This document shows positions 7,302-15,029 of a stretch of 28,588 bases of DNA, piece after piece. Source of the DNA: Methanocorpusculum sp. GTDB lineage: Archaea > Halobacteriota > Methanomicrobia > Methanomicrobiales > Methanocorpusculaceae. The first letter of the stretch is position 1; every line of letters starts with the position of its first letter. The notes under the pieces are model-generated. The model had not been told where the DNA came from. It saw only the letters and a list, made by a program, of their open reading frames with translations, and made no database searches. The stretch lies in assembly GCA_029987245.1 (NCBI GenBank), contig DALTWG010000016.1:1-28588 (forward strand). The letters are read 5' to 3'. Made by a program: the position numbers and the translations under genes.

Positions 7302-8486
7302 ATGGAACTGGACAGATATGATAAAGCCCTTCTCGACGGAGAATACGGCGAAACAAAGCAGAAAATGATGGAAATCCTCGTGTCGCTTGCAAAAATCAAT
7401 AATGCGGAGCGGTTCATCGAGGTAAAATCGGTGCAGGTCGCAGGCGCGTCTTACAAGACTATCGGCGACGAGGGACTGGAATGGATTAGCAGTCTGCAGG
7501 GCAAAGTTGCCGTACCTTCGTTTTTAAATCCTATCGGCATGCCGCGGGAAAACTGGGAGGAACTCGGCATCCCGGCGGACTTTGCAAAAAAGCAGCTTGA
7601 AATCAATGCCGCTTACGCAAAACTCGGCGTAAAAACGACCTGCACCTGTACCCCGTACTATTACAGTATTGTTGAGCGCGGCGACCATCTGGCATGGTCA
7701 GAGTCGTCTGCAGTCTGCTATGCAAACTCGGTTCTCGGCGCCCGCACCAACCGTGAGGGCGGTCCTTCGGCTCTTGCATCCGCCTTGACCGGAAAAACCC
7801 CGGAATACGGCCTGCATATCGTGAAAAACCGTGTTCCTGACCTGGAATTCCGTATCGACAGGCTGGAAGAGACCAAAGACTGGACACAGGCAGAATATGC
7901 GGCGCTTGGCGTAATTTCCGGCGCAATCGCCGGAAACCGCATTCCGCTTTTCATGGGTATCAGACCTACCAGTCTGCAGCTCAAAGCGATGGGCGCGGCA
8001 ATGGCTGCCTCGGGCGCTGTTGCGCTGTTCCATGTCAATGAAATCACCCCCGAAGCGCGCTTCCCGTTCTTCAAAAAGCATATCGCCGAAGACGAGCGCG
8101 AAATTGTTATCATTGAAACAGCCGAAATCGCCGAACTCTTCGGCGATGTCGAGCCGGACTGTGTAGTAGTCGGCTGCCCGCATTTGTCCAAAGAGGAATT
8201 GGAAGAAGCAGCCGTGCTTCTCAAAGGAAAGAAGACCAGGATTCCGCTTTACATTTTCGCCGCGGAGGAACTCAAAAACGCCTGCGCCGACCAGATAAAG
8301 ATGATTGCCAAGTCCGGCGCAAAAGTTGTCTTCGATACCTGCATGATTGTCTCCCCGCTCGTGGACAAATACGGTTGCGTGATGACCAATTCCGGCAAGG
8401 CATTTACCTACCTTCCGGGGATGTGCAAGGCGGTTCCGCGCCTTGGAACGCTCAGAGACTGTATCCGGGTCGCTTGCGGTGAGTAA
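7302..8486 (+). CDS. Aconitase X catalytic (large) subunit, probable phosphomevalonate dehydratase
   Basis: The 394-residue protein is the large subunit of aconitase X (AcnX). Recognisable phrases are the N-terminal LLDGEYGETKQKMMEILV, TTCTCTPYY with cysteines suited to an iron-sulfur cluster, WSESSAVCYANSVLGART, REGGPSALASALTG, and near the C-terminus VFDTCMIV with TNSGKAFTYLPG. In archaea AcnX dehydrates mevalonate 5-phosphate to trans-anhydromevalonate 5-phosphate, the substrate of the UbiD protein encoded just upstream. An AGGAGT ribosome binding site precedes the ATG, in a 30-nt spacer. The enzyme also needs a small subunit of about 130 residues, which is not encoded in this window. Confidence 0.9.
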   Translation: MELDRYDKALLDGEYGETKQKMMEILVSLAKINNAERFIEVKSVQVAGASYKTIGDEGLEWISSLQGKVAVPSFLNPIGMPRENWEELGIPADFAKKQLEINAAYAKLGVKTTCTCTPYYYSIVERGDHLAWSESSAVCYANSVLGARTNREGGPSALASALTGKTPEYGLHIVKNRVPDLEFRIDRLEETKDWTQAEYAALGVISGAIAGNRIPLFMGIRPTSLQLKAMGAAMAASGAVALFHVNEITPEARFPFFKKHIAEDEREIVIIETAEIAELFGDVEPDCVVVGCPHLSKEELEEAAVLLKGKKTRIPLYIFAAEELKNACADQIKMIAKSGAKVVFDTCMIVSPLVDKYGCVMTNSGKAFTYLPGMCKAVPRLGTLRDCIRVACGE

Positions 8487-9194
8487 ATGAGTTTTTTAAA
8501 ACTCATTACCAAATTTGAGCGGCGCGACCTGATTATTGCATGGCTCGCTCTTGCCTGCGCTTTTACACTGGTGTTTTCAAAACTCCGTATCGGCGCGGAT
8601 GTATCCCGCGTTTCTGTTGAGTTAATTCTGATAAATTTCGTGGTATCTCTGATTATTGTCGCGGTCTCGTTTATTTTCCATGAAATGGCGCACAAATATA
8701 TGGCAATTCATTTCGGCTACTGGGCGGAATTCCGGAAAAGCACGCCGATGCTTCTGATTTCTCTGGTAATCGCAGTCATTACCGGTTTTGTTTTTGCAGC
8801 GCCCGGCGCAACGCTGATTAACACAGCGGGCCGCGAGATGTCGAAAAAGGAAAACGGCATTATTTCTGTTGCAGGTCCTGTTTCCAATCTGGTTCTTTCG
8901 ATTCCGTTCGTTATTTTAATGATTGCAGGAATAATTACCGGCGGGGCAATGGCAGCAGGCACAGAGGGCTTTTTCTGGACATATACCGCGCAGGGATTCT
9001 GCTTCTATCTGGGATACACGGGTTTAATGGTCAATGCAATGCTTGCCCTCTTTAACATGATTCCGGCGGGCCCGCTGGACGGAAAGAAGATTCTTAGCTG
9101 GAATCCGGCAGTGTTTGCGGTTGTTCTGATTATTGCCGTTCTGGTTGTAGCGCTTTCAGTAAATCCGCTGTATCTTTTCAGCTTCTTCTCCTAA
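8487..9194 (+). CDS. M50-family (site-2-protease-like) membrane zinc metalloprotease
   Basis: The 235-residue integral membrane protein has the zinc motif HEMAH (65-69) inside a hydrophobic helix and a distal NMIPAGPLDGKK element that provides the third zinc ligand Asp, the arrangement of M50/site-2 proteases. About five to six hydrophobic segments are visible. There is no PDZ or CBS domain. The ATG directly follows the AcnX stop codon with no spacer, so it is very likely co-transcribed. Its substrate is unknown. The short archaeal form often has no obvious partner, and whether it serves isoprenoid metabolism here cannot be told. Confidence 0.88.
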   Translation: MSFLKLITKFERRDLIIAWLALACAFTLVFSKLRIGADVSRVSVELILINFVVSLIIVAVSFIFHEMAHKYMAIHFGYWAEFRKSTPMLLISLVIAVITGFVFAAPGATLINTAGREMSKKENGIISVAGPVSNLVLSIPFVILMIAGIITGGAMAAGTEGFFWTYTAQGFCFYLGYTGLMVNAMLALFNMIPAGPLDGKKILSWNPAVFAVVLIIAVLVVALSVNPLYLFSFFS

Positions 9195-9213
9195 CTATTT
9201 TTTGAAATAAGAT

Positions 9214-9798
9214 TTAGGCGATTTTAGTAAGTTCGCCTGTTTCAAGATTGTAAAATACGCCGTGGATTTTAATTTTGCCGCTTGCTTCGGCCTCTGCTGC
9301 AATCGGATATCCCCGCAGGTGTTCAAGCTGGAGGCGGATGTTTTCAAACTCGATTTCCCGCATGCGTTTTGCTTTTGCCTCGGGGGTTGTGCAGGTACCG
9401 AGTCTTGCATCAACCCGCGTCTTTGCCTCGCGGGCGCCGTTTACCCAGAGGGGGATGAAGGCATCGTTTCCGCCTTCGGCGTCAAGAGCGTTTAAAGCGC
9501 CGCAGTTTGAATGCCCGCAGATGACAATGTCAGTTACTTTCAGATGTTTGACTGCGTATTCAATGATGGTGGAAAAGCAGCAGTCATGCGCAGGAACGAT
9601 ATTGCCGATGTTGCGGTGAACAAAAAGTTCGCCTGCCTTTGCATGGGTAATGCGCTCGGGGTCGACACGGGAGTCGGAACATCCAATCCAGAGGGTGGTC
9701 GGGGCTTGAGCTTTAGCGAGGCTTGCATAGTGCCCGGGGTCTTTTGCGAAGTCTTCTTCTATGAAGGCTTTGTTTCCGTCGAGTAATGCATCAATCAT
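9214..9798 (-). CDS. Beta-class carbonic anhydrase
   Basis: The 194-residue enzyme interconverts CO2 and bicarbonate. Zinc ligands are visible as C40 in the CSDSR motif (with D42 and R44 as the active-site pair), H96 and C99 in CGHSNCGA. Substrate-channel phrases GELFVHRNIGN and IPLWVNGA are also typical. Length fits a compact beta class enzyme. It is convergent with the M50 protease gene, separated by only about 20 nt. Upstream lies an A/T-rich TATA element and a GGAG about 10 nt before the ATG. In a methanogen it likely helps CO2 supply to methanogenesis or carboxylases. Confidence 0.93.
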   Translation of the reverse strand: MIDALLDGNKAFIEEDFAKDPGHYASLAKAQAPTTLWIGCSDSRVDPERITHAKAGELFVHRNIGNIVPAHDCCFSTIIEYAVKHLKVTDIVICGHSNCGALNALDAEGGNDAFIPLWVNGAREAKTRVDARLGTCTTPEAKAKRMREIEFENIRLQLEHLRGYPIAAEAEASGKIKIHGVFYNLETGELTKIA

Positions 9799-9831
9799 TG
9801 GTAAATACTCCAGACAATTAGTTTAGTGGTA

Positions 9832-9845
9832 AAATATATAAAACC
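9832..9845 (-). promoter_or_regulatory. TATA element upstream of carbonic anhydrase; same U-tract may end trkH transcripts
   Basis: The minus strand reads TTTTATATATTTTA about 38 nt before the carbonic anhydrase ATG. A weak hairpin CGGGTT...AACCCG (9848-9853 / 9868-9873) lies just before it on the minus strand, so the same T-rich stretch could terminate transcription from trkH. Both readings are tentative. Confidence 0.35.
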
Positions 9846-9878
9846 AGCGGGTTGCAGTCCGGCGCAGAACCCGGAAAG

Positions 9879-11360
9879 TCAGCGCCTCTTTGTTACTGCT
9901 TCCCAGTTGAATCCCCTGATAATTCCCCAGATTAAAATCAGCACCGGAATAATTTCCAGTCTTGCAACCCACATCACCAGGAAAATAATATAATTCGCAT
10001 AATCCGGCATCGCAGGGCCGATTACCCCAAGACTGCAGCCGTTGTTTCCCGCACAGGAAAATACATCAAAAATCGTTGCATACACATTCGCCGAAAAATA
10101 CGGATCATGCAAAAGAACAACAAGCGTTGCCACAATAAGCATGATAAAGAGAATTATCAGCATAAGCGGCCGCGAAACAAGCTTGCTTGCCTCACTGCGC
10201 TTTACCATGCGCTCGCCGTGCTTTAAATTTAAAACCGCCCGCGGTGAGAGAAGCGTCATTTTAAACCACCAGAACAGCGTTTCAAACAAAATCCGCACGC
10301 GGTCAAGCTTTAAACCTCCTGCAGTACTGCCCTGTGCGCCGCCGATAAGGATAAACAGCATGAAGATAAACAGCGGCACCGGCGACCAGGAAGCAAAATC
10401 CGTACACTGGAATCCTGTCGAGGAAACAGCCGACGCGGTCATGAACAATGCCTCATATAATGCATCTGAGATGCCGTAGCCGCAAACGAGCAGTTCAATC
10501 AGGACAAATGCCGAAACAACCGCAAATACCCCAAGAATCAGACGAAACACACTGTCATGCAGAATTTCTTTCGGCGATTTGTGAATAAAGGTCAGATAAT
10601 ACAGCCGGAACGGAATTGCACCGGCAATCATAACCGGAATCAAAACCATTTCAAGCCCGTGATTTGCGAAATGCGCGACTCCGTCCGCATAAATCGACAT
10701 CCCTCCTGTTGAAATCGCACACAGCGCAAGATTAACCCCTTCCCAGAGACTTACCCCGGTGAGCATGATAAGAATAAGCGAAATGCCGGTCAGAATTGCA
10801 TAAATTTTCCACATCTGAAACGCCGTTGCAATAACTGAGGGCATAAACGACTCGGTTCTCCCTTCGGAGCGATAGAGACCGCGTGCAACAAGCCCGGAAC
10901 GGCTTGCAACAACAAGCGTGAATGCCACAATTCCGATACCGCCGAGCCACTGCATAAAAGAGCGGAGGAATAAAAGCGTGTGCGGCCATGATTCAAAATC
11001 CGGGACAACAGAAAAACCCGTGCAGGTAAGCGCCGACATTGATTCAAAAATTGCATCCGCATAGGAAATACCCGTTGATAAAAACGGAATGCCGCATATA
11101 AGCGCGACAACGACCCACAAAAACGCCGTTGCCGCAATAGATAAACCCGCACGCGGCCGTTTATCGGTCTTTGGAACAACAAAGCGCAGCAGCAGCCCGG
11201 TGCCGCCTAAAATAAGCGCAGGGATAAGCATCCAGAAAACCATCCCCCATTCCTGATAGATAACGGTCACTATCAGCGGAATAAGCGAAACCGCACCAAT
11301 TAACGCAAGACCCGGACCGAGGTCGCGCCCGAGTGCGGCAAGTTCTCTGAAAAACTCCAT
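9879..11360 (-). CDS. trkH: TrkH-family potassium uptake channel subunit
   Basis: The 493-residue membrane protein has the TrkH/KtrB arrangement of repeated membrane-pore-membrane units. Selectivity-filter-like turns with the conserved glycine are visible: SALTCTGFS, CAISTGGMS, ASAVSSTGFQ and CAGNNGCS. LFILIGGAQGSTAGGLKLDR is the TrkH signature after the third pore loop. It takes up potassium or sodium-coupled potassium across the cytoplasmic membrane. A TrkA-type regulatory subunit is normally needed and is not present in the window. The gene follows ftr on the same strand but sits downstream of ftr's terminator-like tract. Confidence 0.93.
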   Translation of the reverse strand: MEFFRELAALGRDLGPGLALIGAVSLIPLIVTVIYQEWGMVFWMLIPALILGGTGLLLRFVVPKTDKRPRAGLSIAATAFLWVVVALICGIPFLSTGISYADAIFESMSALTCTGFSVVPDFESWPHTLLFLRSFMQWLGGIGIVAFTLVVASRSGLVARGLYRSEGRTESFMPSVIATAFQMWKIYAILTGISLILIMLTGVSLWEGVNLALCAISTGGMSIYADGVAHFANHGLEMVLIPVMIAGAIPFRLYYLTFIHKSPKEILHDSVFRLILGVFAVVSAFVLIELLVCGYGISDALYEALFMTASAVSSTGFQCTDFASWSPVPLFIFMLFILIGGAQGSTAGGLKLDRVRILFETLFWWFKMTLLSPRAVLNLKHGERMVKRSEASKLVSRPLMLIILFIMLIVATLVVLLHDPYFSANVYATIFDVFSCAGNNGCSLGVIGPAMPDYANYIIFLVMWVARLEIIPVLILIWGIIRGFNWEAVTKRR

Positions 11361-11384
11361 GTTGTATTACTATTTGCTGTACAG

Positions 11385-11399
11385 GAATATAAAAAAAAG
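11385..11399 (-). promoter_or_regulatory. trkH TATA element overlapping the ftr U-tract terminator
   Basis: On the minus strand eight T followed by TATATTCC lie about 27-35 nt before the trkH ATG. The T run also lies about 25 nt after the ftr stop, so ftr termination and trkH initiation appear to share one A/T-rich stretch. Confidence 0.4.
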
Positions 11400-11421
11400 G
11401 GTTAATGAGTCCGGGATGAAT

Positions 11422-12318
11422 TTAGATGCAGTCCTTTAAGTAGAACTTGAACGGACCAAGGTTGCCGCCGTAGTTTCCTGCAGTAATCTTAACGACACCC
11501 GGAACTCTGCATGCTGCCTGGACACCTGCTTTCATTGCTTCCTTGACTGCTGCCTCGGAAACACCGTCGATGACAATTTCGTAGACAGCCTTGACGTTTT
11601 CCGGAATCTCGGAGACAAGTCCTTTCTCAAGAACTGCTGCGCGAATGGTAGGGCAGAACTTTTCGTTGGTGGATGCGTTCATGAACTTGTAGGAAAGAGA
11701 GCCGACTTTTGAGCCGGAGGAAACAACTCCTCCCGGGAACGGGGTGATGGTTCCTGCAACGCCTTTGATTGCGTCAACTGCGGCTTCTGCTGCAATTAAG
11801 GCAGACATCTGGGTCTCGCCGAGGATAAGGAAGTTTCCGCCTGCGACACCTTTGATTGCGCCGATTTCCTCTTCAACAATGAAGTCGCCGCCCATAATTG
11901 GGATGGACCAGCATGCGACGCCGCCTACTTCGACTTTCTTCTCGAACTTGTCGCCGAAGAAGTGGAGTTTAATCGGGATGATTTCCTCTTCACCTGCGTG
12001 TCCGTTGAAGACTGCAGTAGTAGGTGCGGTTAAGATACACTCGGAAACACGCTCTAATACCTGCTCTTTTAAGGCTTTCTTGCCGCAGCAGATAAGGATT
12101 GCATATCCCGGTCTGTGGTCAGGGGTGAACTCGGGTGCGATGAATTTTTCAATACCTGCTTCGCACGGGCAGCCGATAGTGGAGGTTGCAAATCCGGTTG
12201 CTTCGGTTGCTGCTTTAAATGCCCAGTCTTTGGTGACTGCGGTGATTATTACACGAGCGGTCCATACGGGGAATCCTTCCGCGTAGGTGTCATCAATAAT
12301 AACTCCATTGAATTCCAT
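11422..12318 (-). CDS. ftr: Formylmethanofuran:tetrahydromethanopterin formyltransferase
   Basis: This 298-residue cytoplasmic enzyme moves the formyl group from formylmethanofuran to tetrahydromethanopterin, the second step of CO2 reduction to methane. The N-terminus MEFNGVIIDDTYAEGF, ATEATGFATSTIGCPCEAG, PGYAILICCGKKALKEQVLERVSECIL written as successive blocks, and the C-terminal GNYGGNLGPFKFYLKDCI are diagnostic. I chose the ATG at 12318 because it gives the family N-terminus and usual length; the longer frame would begin with TTG at 12339. The gene stands alone here, not in an fwd or mch operon. It is the clearest single marker that the host is a methanogen (or close relative). Confidence 0.97.
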   Translation of the reverse strand: MEFNGVIIDDTYAEGFPVWTARVIITAVTKDWAFKAATEATGFATSTIGCPCEAGIEKFIAPEFTPDHRPGYAILICCGKKALKEQVLERVSECILTAPTTAVFNGHAGEEEIIPIKLHFFGDKFEKKVEVGGVACWSIPIMGGDFIVEEEIGAIKGVAGGNFLILGETQMSALIAAEAAVDAIKGVAGTITPFPGGVVSSGSKVGSLSYKFMNASTNEKFCPTIRAAVLEKGLVSEIPENVKAVYEIVIDGVSEAAVKEAMKAGVQAACRVPGVVKITAGNYGGNLGPFKFYLKDCI

Positions 12319-12370
12319 GGTAATATATTGGTGAGCCAAGGTATTAGTGTTTGTGTCTTACACCGGCGAA

Positions 12371-12395
12371 GAGGAAAAAGAGAGGGAGGGAAAAA
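12371..12395 (-). terminator. T/C-rich terminator after the nucleosidase gene
   Basis: Directly downstream of the stop, the minus strand is all pyrimidine for about 25 nt with two runs of five T. This fits archaeal U-tract termination. Confidence 0.45.
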
Positions 12396-13211
12396 TCACT
12401 CTGCTGCAAGGCAGAGGAGAAGTTCTTCTCCGAGTTTTGCAATTTTTTCTCCGATTGCATCCACATTTGCTTCATACTCGTCGCTGTCGCCATCGCGGGT
12501 GTCTGAAATGGTGCGGCATACTACACAAGGGACACCGTTTTCATAGCAGACAAGAGTAACAGCTGCACCTTCCATGTCACATACGAGGGCATTGTAGTCT
12601 TTTTCAAGCCGGAGTTTGTCTTCGGGTTCTTCGATGAACTGGTCGCCGGTTGCGGTGATGCCTGTTTTTGTCGGGATGTCAAGGTTTTTCGCGGCGTTTT
12701 TTGCTGCGGCAATCAGTTTTTCATCGCAGGGAATGTAGATGAGTTTGTTTTCCCAGAGTTGTCCGGGTTCGTTTCCAAGGGGTGTTTCGTCGAAGTCGTG
12801 GATTACCGTTTCTTCTGCGATAACAAGGTCTCCCACACGCAAATCTGCGTTCAGTGCCCCGCCGACGCCGATGTTGACAATGTTTGCCGGGTGGTAGAGG
12901 TCAATCATTGCCTGGGTGCAGGCGGCCGAGTAGATTTTTCCAACGCCGCAGGTTCCAACGACACATGGAATGCCCTGACAGGTTCCTTTGGTGAATTTGA
13001 ATATACCGATGCTTTTTTCTTCTTTGTTCTGCATGTCAGAAAGTATCAGTTCGGTTTCGTCGCTTAATGCGCCGACAAAACCGAGAAGGGGGGTGTCGCC
13101 GGAGGCGGCAGTATTTTCAGTTGCTGCGGTTGTAATGCAGCCGGCAGAGACAAGGGCTGTGCAAAGCAGAAGGGCGGCGCAGATAAGCATAAATGCTGAG
13201 GACTTTTTCAT
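12396..13211 (-). CDS. Lipoprotein 5'-methylthioadenosine/S-adenosylhomocysteine nucleosidase-like protein
   Basis: The 271-residue protein joins an export signal to a nucleosidase domain. Residues 1-25 are a lipoprotein signal: MKKSS, a hydrophobic core, and lipobox VSAGC with C25 as the lipidated residue. A short Thr/Ala/Ser linker follows. From residue ~42 the sequence follows bacterial MTA/SAH nucleosidase: GFVGALSDETELI with E52 at the catalytic base position, NIGVGGALNADLRVGDLVIAEE (given here as overlapping phrases NIGVGGAL and VGDLVIAEE), the substrate-binding CDMEGAAV (E214) and the catalytic Asp in RTISD (D237). These residues predict hydrolysis of the N-glycosidic bond of MTA, SAH or related nucleosides. 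The export signal is unusual because the known substrates are cytoplasmic. It has its own TATA box and appears leaderless. Confidence 0.88.
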   Translation of the reverse strand: MKKSSAFMLICAALLLCTALVSAGCITTAATENTAASGDTPLLGFVGALSDETELILSDMQNKEEKSIGIFKFTKGTCQGIPCVVGTCGVGKIYSAACTQAMIDLYHPANIVNIGVGGALNADLRVGDLVIAEETVIHDFDETPLGNEPGQLWENKLIYIPCDEKLIAAAKNAAKNLDIPTKTGITATGDQFIEEPEDKLRLEKDYNALVCDMEGAAVTLVCYENGVPCVVCRTISDTRDGDSDEYEANVDAIGEKIAKLGEELLLCLAAE

Positions 13212-13233
13212 AGTTACTTATATGCGAGAGGAT

Positions 13234-13243
13234 GTATTTATAG
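13234..13243 (-). promoter_or_regulatory. TATA box for the lipoprotein nucleosidase gene
   Basis: The minus strand reads CTATAAATAC centred 28 nt before the ATG at 13211, which fits a leaderless transcript. No ribosome binding site is seen. Confidence 0.55.
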
Positions 13244-13280
13244 ATACGGGTAAAAAAGGGGTGAGGAAGTCAGGTGAATG

Positions 13281-14441
13281 TTATTTTTTCCCAATCCGCA
13301 TCGGATAGGGAATTACAACCGAAAGCACAAACGCCGCGGCAAGCAGGAAAAACAATGCGCCAAGCGCCCCGGGAACCCCGATAAAATCGGCAAGCACGCC
13401 TATTCCAAGCATCGCAAGAGCCGAAACCCCGTTCGGGATGCCTGTGATAACACCGGATGCAAAACCCACCGCTCCGGGCATAAACTCCTGAATCATGGCA
13501 ACTTCTATCGATGAAGACGCCATCAGGAAAAAACCGCTGATGACTAAAAACGCAAGCGAAAGCGTGCCCGAAAAGACAAAAATTGCCCCATAGGAAAGAG
13601 CAGCACAGATATACACCCCGATTAAAATCTCCTTGCGCCCGAGTTTATCCGAAAGCGGCCCTACCAAAAGCACCCCGAACATCGCCGCAAACAGCATGAA
13701 CGTCACTACTCCGGTTGCAAACACATATTCGACCCCGCAGTACTCTGTCAAAAACACCGCCGCAAACAAGAGTAGTCCGTCATATACGATAAACCGCAGC
13801 GAATTTATCGCAAGTAGAATCGAAACACGGCCCCACTTCGGTTTTTCAGCCGCGGCTGCCTGCACCGGGTCAGGAGGCGCCGGAACCTGCGGATGCTTTC
13901 TGATAACAAGGCAGATTACTATCGCCGGCACCATCAGAAGAACCACTGCTAAAAAACCGCCCCAGGCATACAAAAAACCCGCCGCAATCGGCGCCGCTGC
14001 ATAGCCGAACGAGCCCCCGACGGAAAAAACCGCAAGCAGCGTGCCGCGGTTGGACGGACTGCTAATCTGATTTACCTGCAGATATGCGTTCGGATGATAG
14101 AGCGAATTGCCGATACCGGCGACAATCGCGAGAATAAACAAAACCCAGTAATTCTGCGTCACGCCGTAGAGAGAAATTGCCGCGGCTGAAAGCAGAATGC
14201 ACCAGGTAAGACGCGGCGCGAAGCGGTTTTTGTCAATCAAAAGCCCCGCCAGGGGCTCAAAAATCACCATCGCAAGCATGACCAGCGTGAATAGACACGA
14301 AGTCATCAGATATGAATGGATGCCCTGTTCGTGAAACAGCGGAATCAGCGCCGGAAGAAGCGCCGGAATTACCGGCAGATAAAAATCCGCCGCTGCATGA
14401 CCTAGCGCAAGAGCGCCGATACGCTTTGCAAGTTCATTCAT
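13281..14441 (-). CDS. MFS transporter, fosmidomycin-resistance-like
   Basis: The 386-residue protein has about twelve hydrophobic segments in two halves separated by a charged, proline-rich loop (PQVPAPPDPVQAAAAEKPKW). The first half has GHAAADFYLPVIPALLP and the GIGNSLYHPNAY phrase that recalls the YHPE motif of Fsr-like (fosmidomycin resistance) exporters. The second half has GPLSDKLGRKEILIG, the standard MFS loop motif. Substrate cannot be predicted, though an efflux role is the family norm. It begins directly on the stop of the METTL5-like gene (TGA followed by ATG), so it is the last gene of the dph2 - METTL5 - MFS transcript. Confidence 0.88.
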   Translation of the reverse strand: MNELAKRIGALALGHAAADFYLPVIPALLPALIPLFHEQGIHSYLMTSCLFTLVMLAMVIFEPLAGLLIDKNRFAPRLTWCILLSAAAISLYGVTQNYWVLFILAIVAGIGNSLYHPNAYLQVNQISSPSNRGTLLAVFSVGGSFGYAAAPIAAGFLYAWGGFLAVVLLMVPAIVICLVIRKHPQVPAPPDPVQAAAAEKPKWGRVSILLAINSLRFIVYDGLLLFAAVFLTEYCGVEYVFATGVVTFMLFAAMFGVLLVGPLSDKLGRKEILIGVYICAALSYGAIFVFSGTLSLAFLVISGFFLMASSSIEVAMIQEFMPGAVGFASGVITGIPNGVSALAMLGIGVLADFIGVPGALGALFFLLAAAFVLSVVIPYPMRIGKK

Positions 14442-15029
14442 TCAGACCCGCTCCATGCGCAGGATTTCCACCGGCACGTCGAGTGCGTCGCGTGTGTGGA
14501 ACGCAAACTGACGCGGGATAGTAAAACCGGCCGCAATCTTATCGGTAATTTCGGCACGGCCTTTGGTATAGGTTTCGATAAACGGAATACTCCCTTTGTT
14601 GAAAATCCCCCATACCACCGGCGCCGAGGCAAGGGCCGCATCGATAAAAGGGCGGTCAGCATGCTCGTTTTGTGCGCCGAAAGGAGGGTTCATTATAACA
14701 GTGTCAGCCGGCATCGAAAAACCCTCTATCTCGCGGCAGAAAAACTGAGCAGAAAGATCGCCCGCATTTTCTTTGGCAATGCGAAGGGCGCCGGCATCAC
14801 TGTCAATGCCGCAAACCTTTGCGCCAAGAAGCGCAGCACCCACCGAAAGCATCCCTGTGCCGCAGCCGAAATCAGCAACAGAAAGCCCGTCCAGGTCGCC
14901 GGCTAACGCCGCGGTGTACAAAAACCGGGCGGCTAAAGGCGCCGGCGTCATGTACTGCTCGAGCTTCGCTGATGGTTTTGCAAATCCTTTTACGCCCTGG
15001 AGTCTGATTTCAAGCTGCTTTAATTTCAT
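14442..15029 (-). CDS. METTL5-like N6-adenine rRNA methyltransferase
   Basis: The 195-residue Rossmann methyltransferase has the SAM-binding motif VADFGCGTGMLSVGAALLGA (residues 51-70), the acidic GIDSD at the end of strand two and the catalytic NPPF (114-117) in VIMNPPFGAQ of N6-adenine enzymes. The N-terminal LEQYMTPAPLAARFLY is the same arrangement as in METTL5 (LEQYPT..IAARMLY), which methylates one adenosine of small-subunit rRNA in complex with TRMT112. This gives a more specific call than a generic adenine methylase. The start overlaps the 3' end of dph2 by 20 nt and the MFS gene follows without a gap. A Trm112-like partner is encoded at 2945-3118. The exact target is inference. Confidence 0.85.
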   Translation of the reverse strand: MKLKQLEIRLQGVKGFAKPSAKLEQYMTPAPLAARFLYTAALAGDLDGLSVADFGCGTGMLSVGAALLGAKVCGIDSDAGALRIAKENAGDLSAQFFCREIEGFSMPADTVIMNPPFGAQNEHADRPFIDAALASAPVVWGIFNKGSIPFIETYTKGRAEITDKIAAGFTIPRQFAFHTRDALDVPVEILRMERV

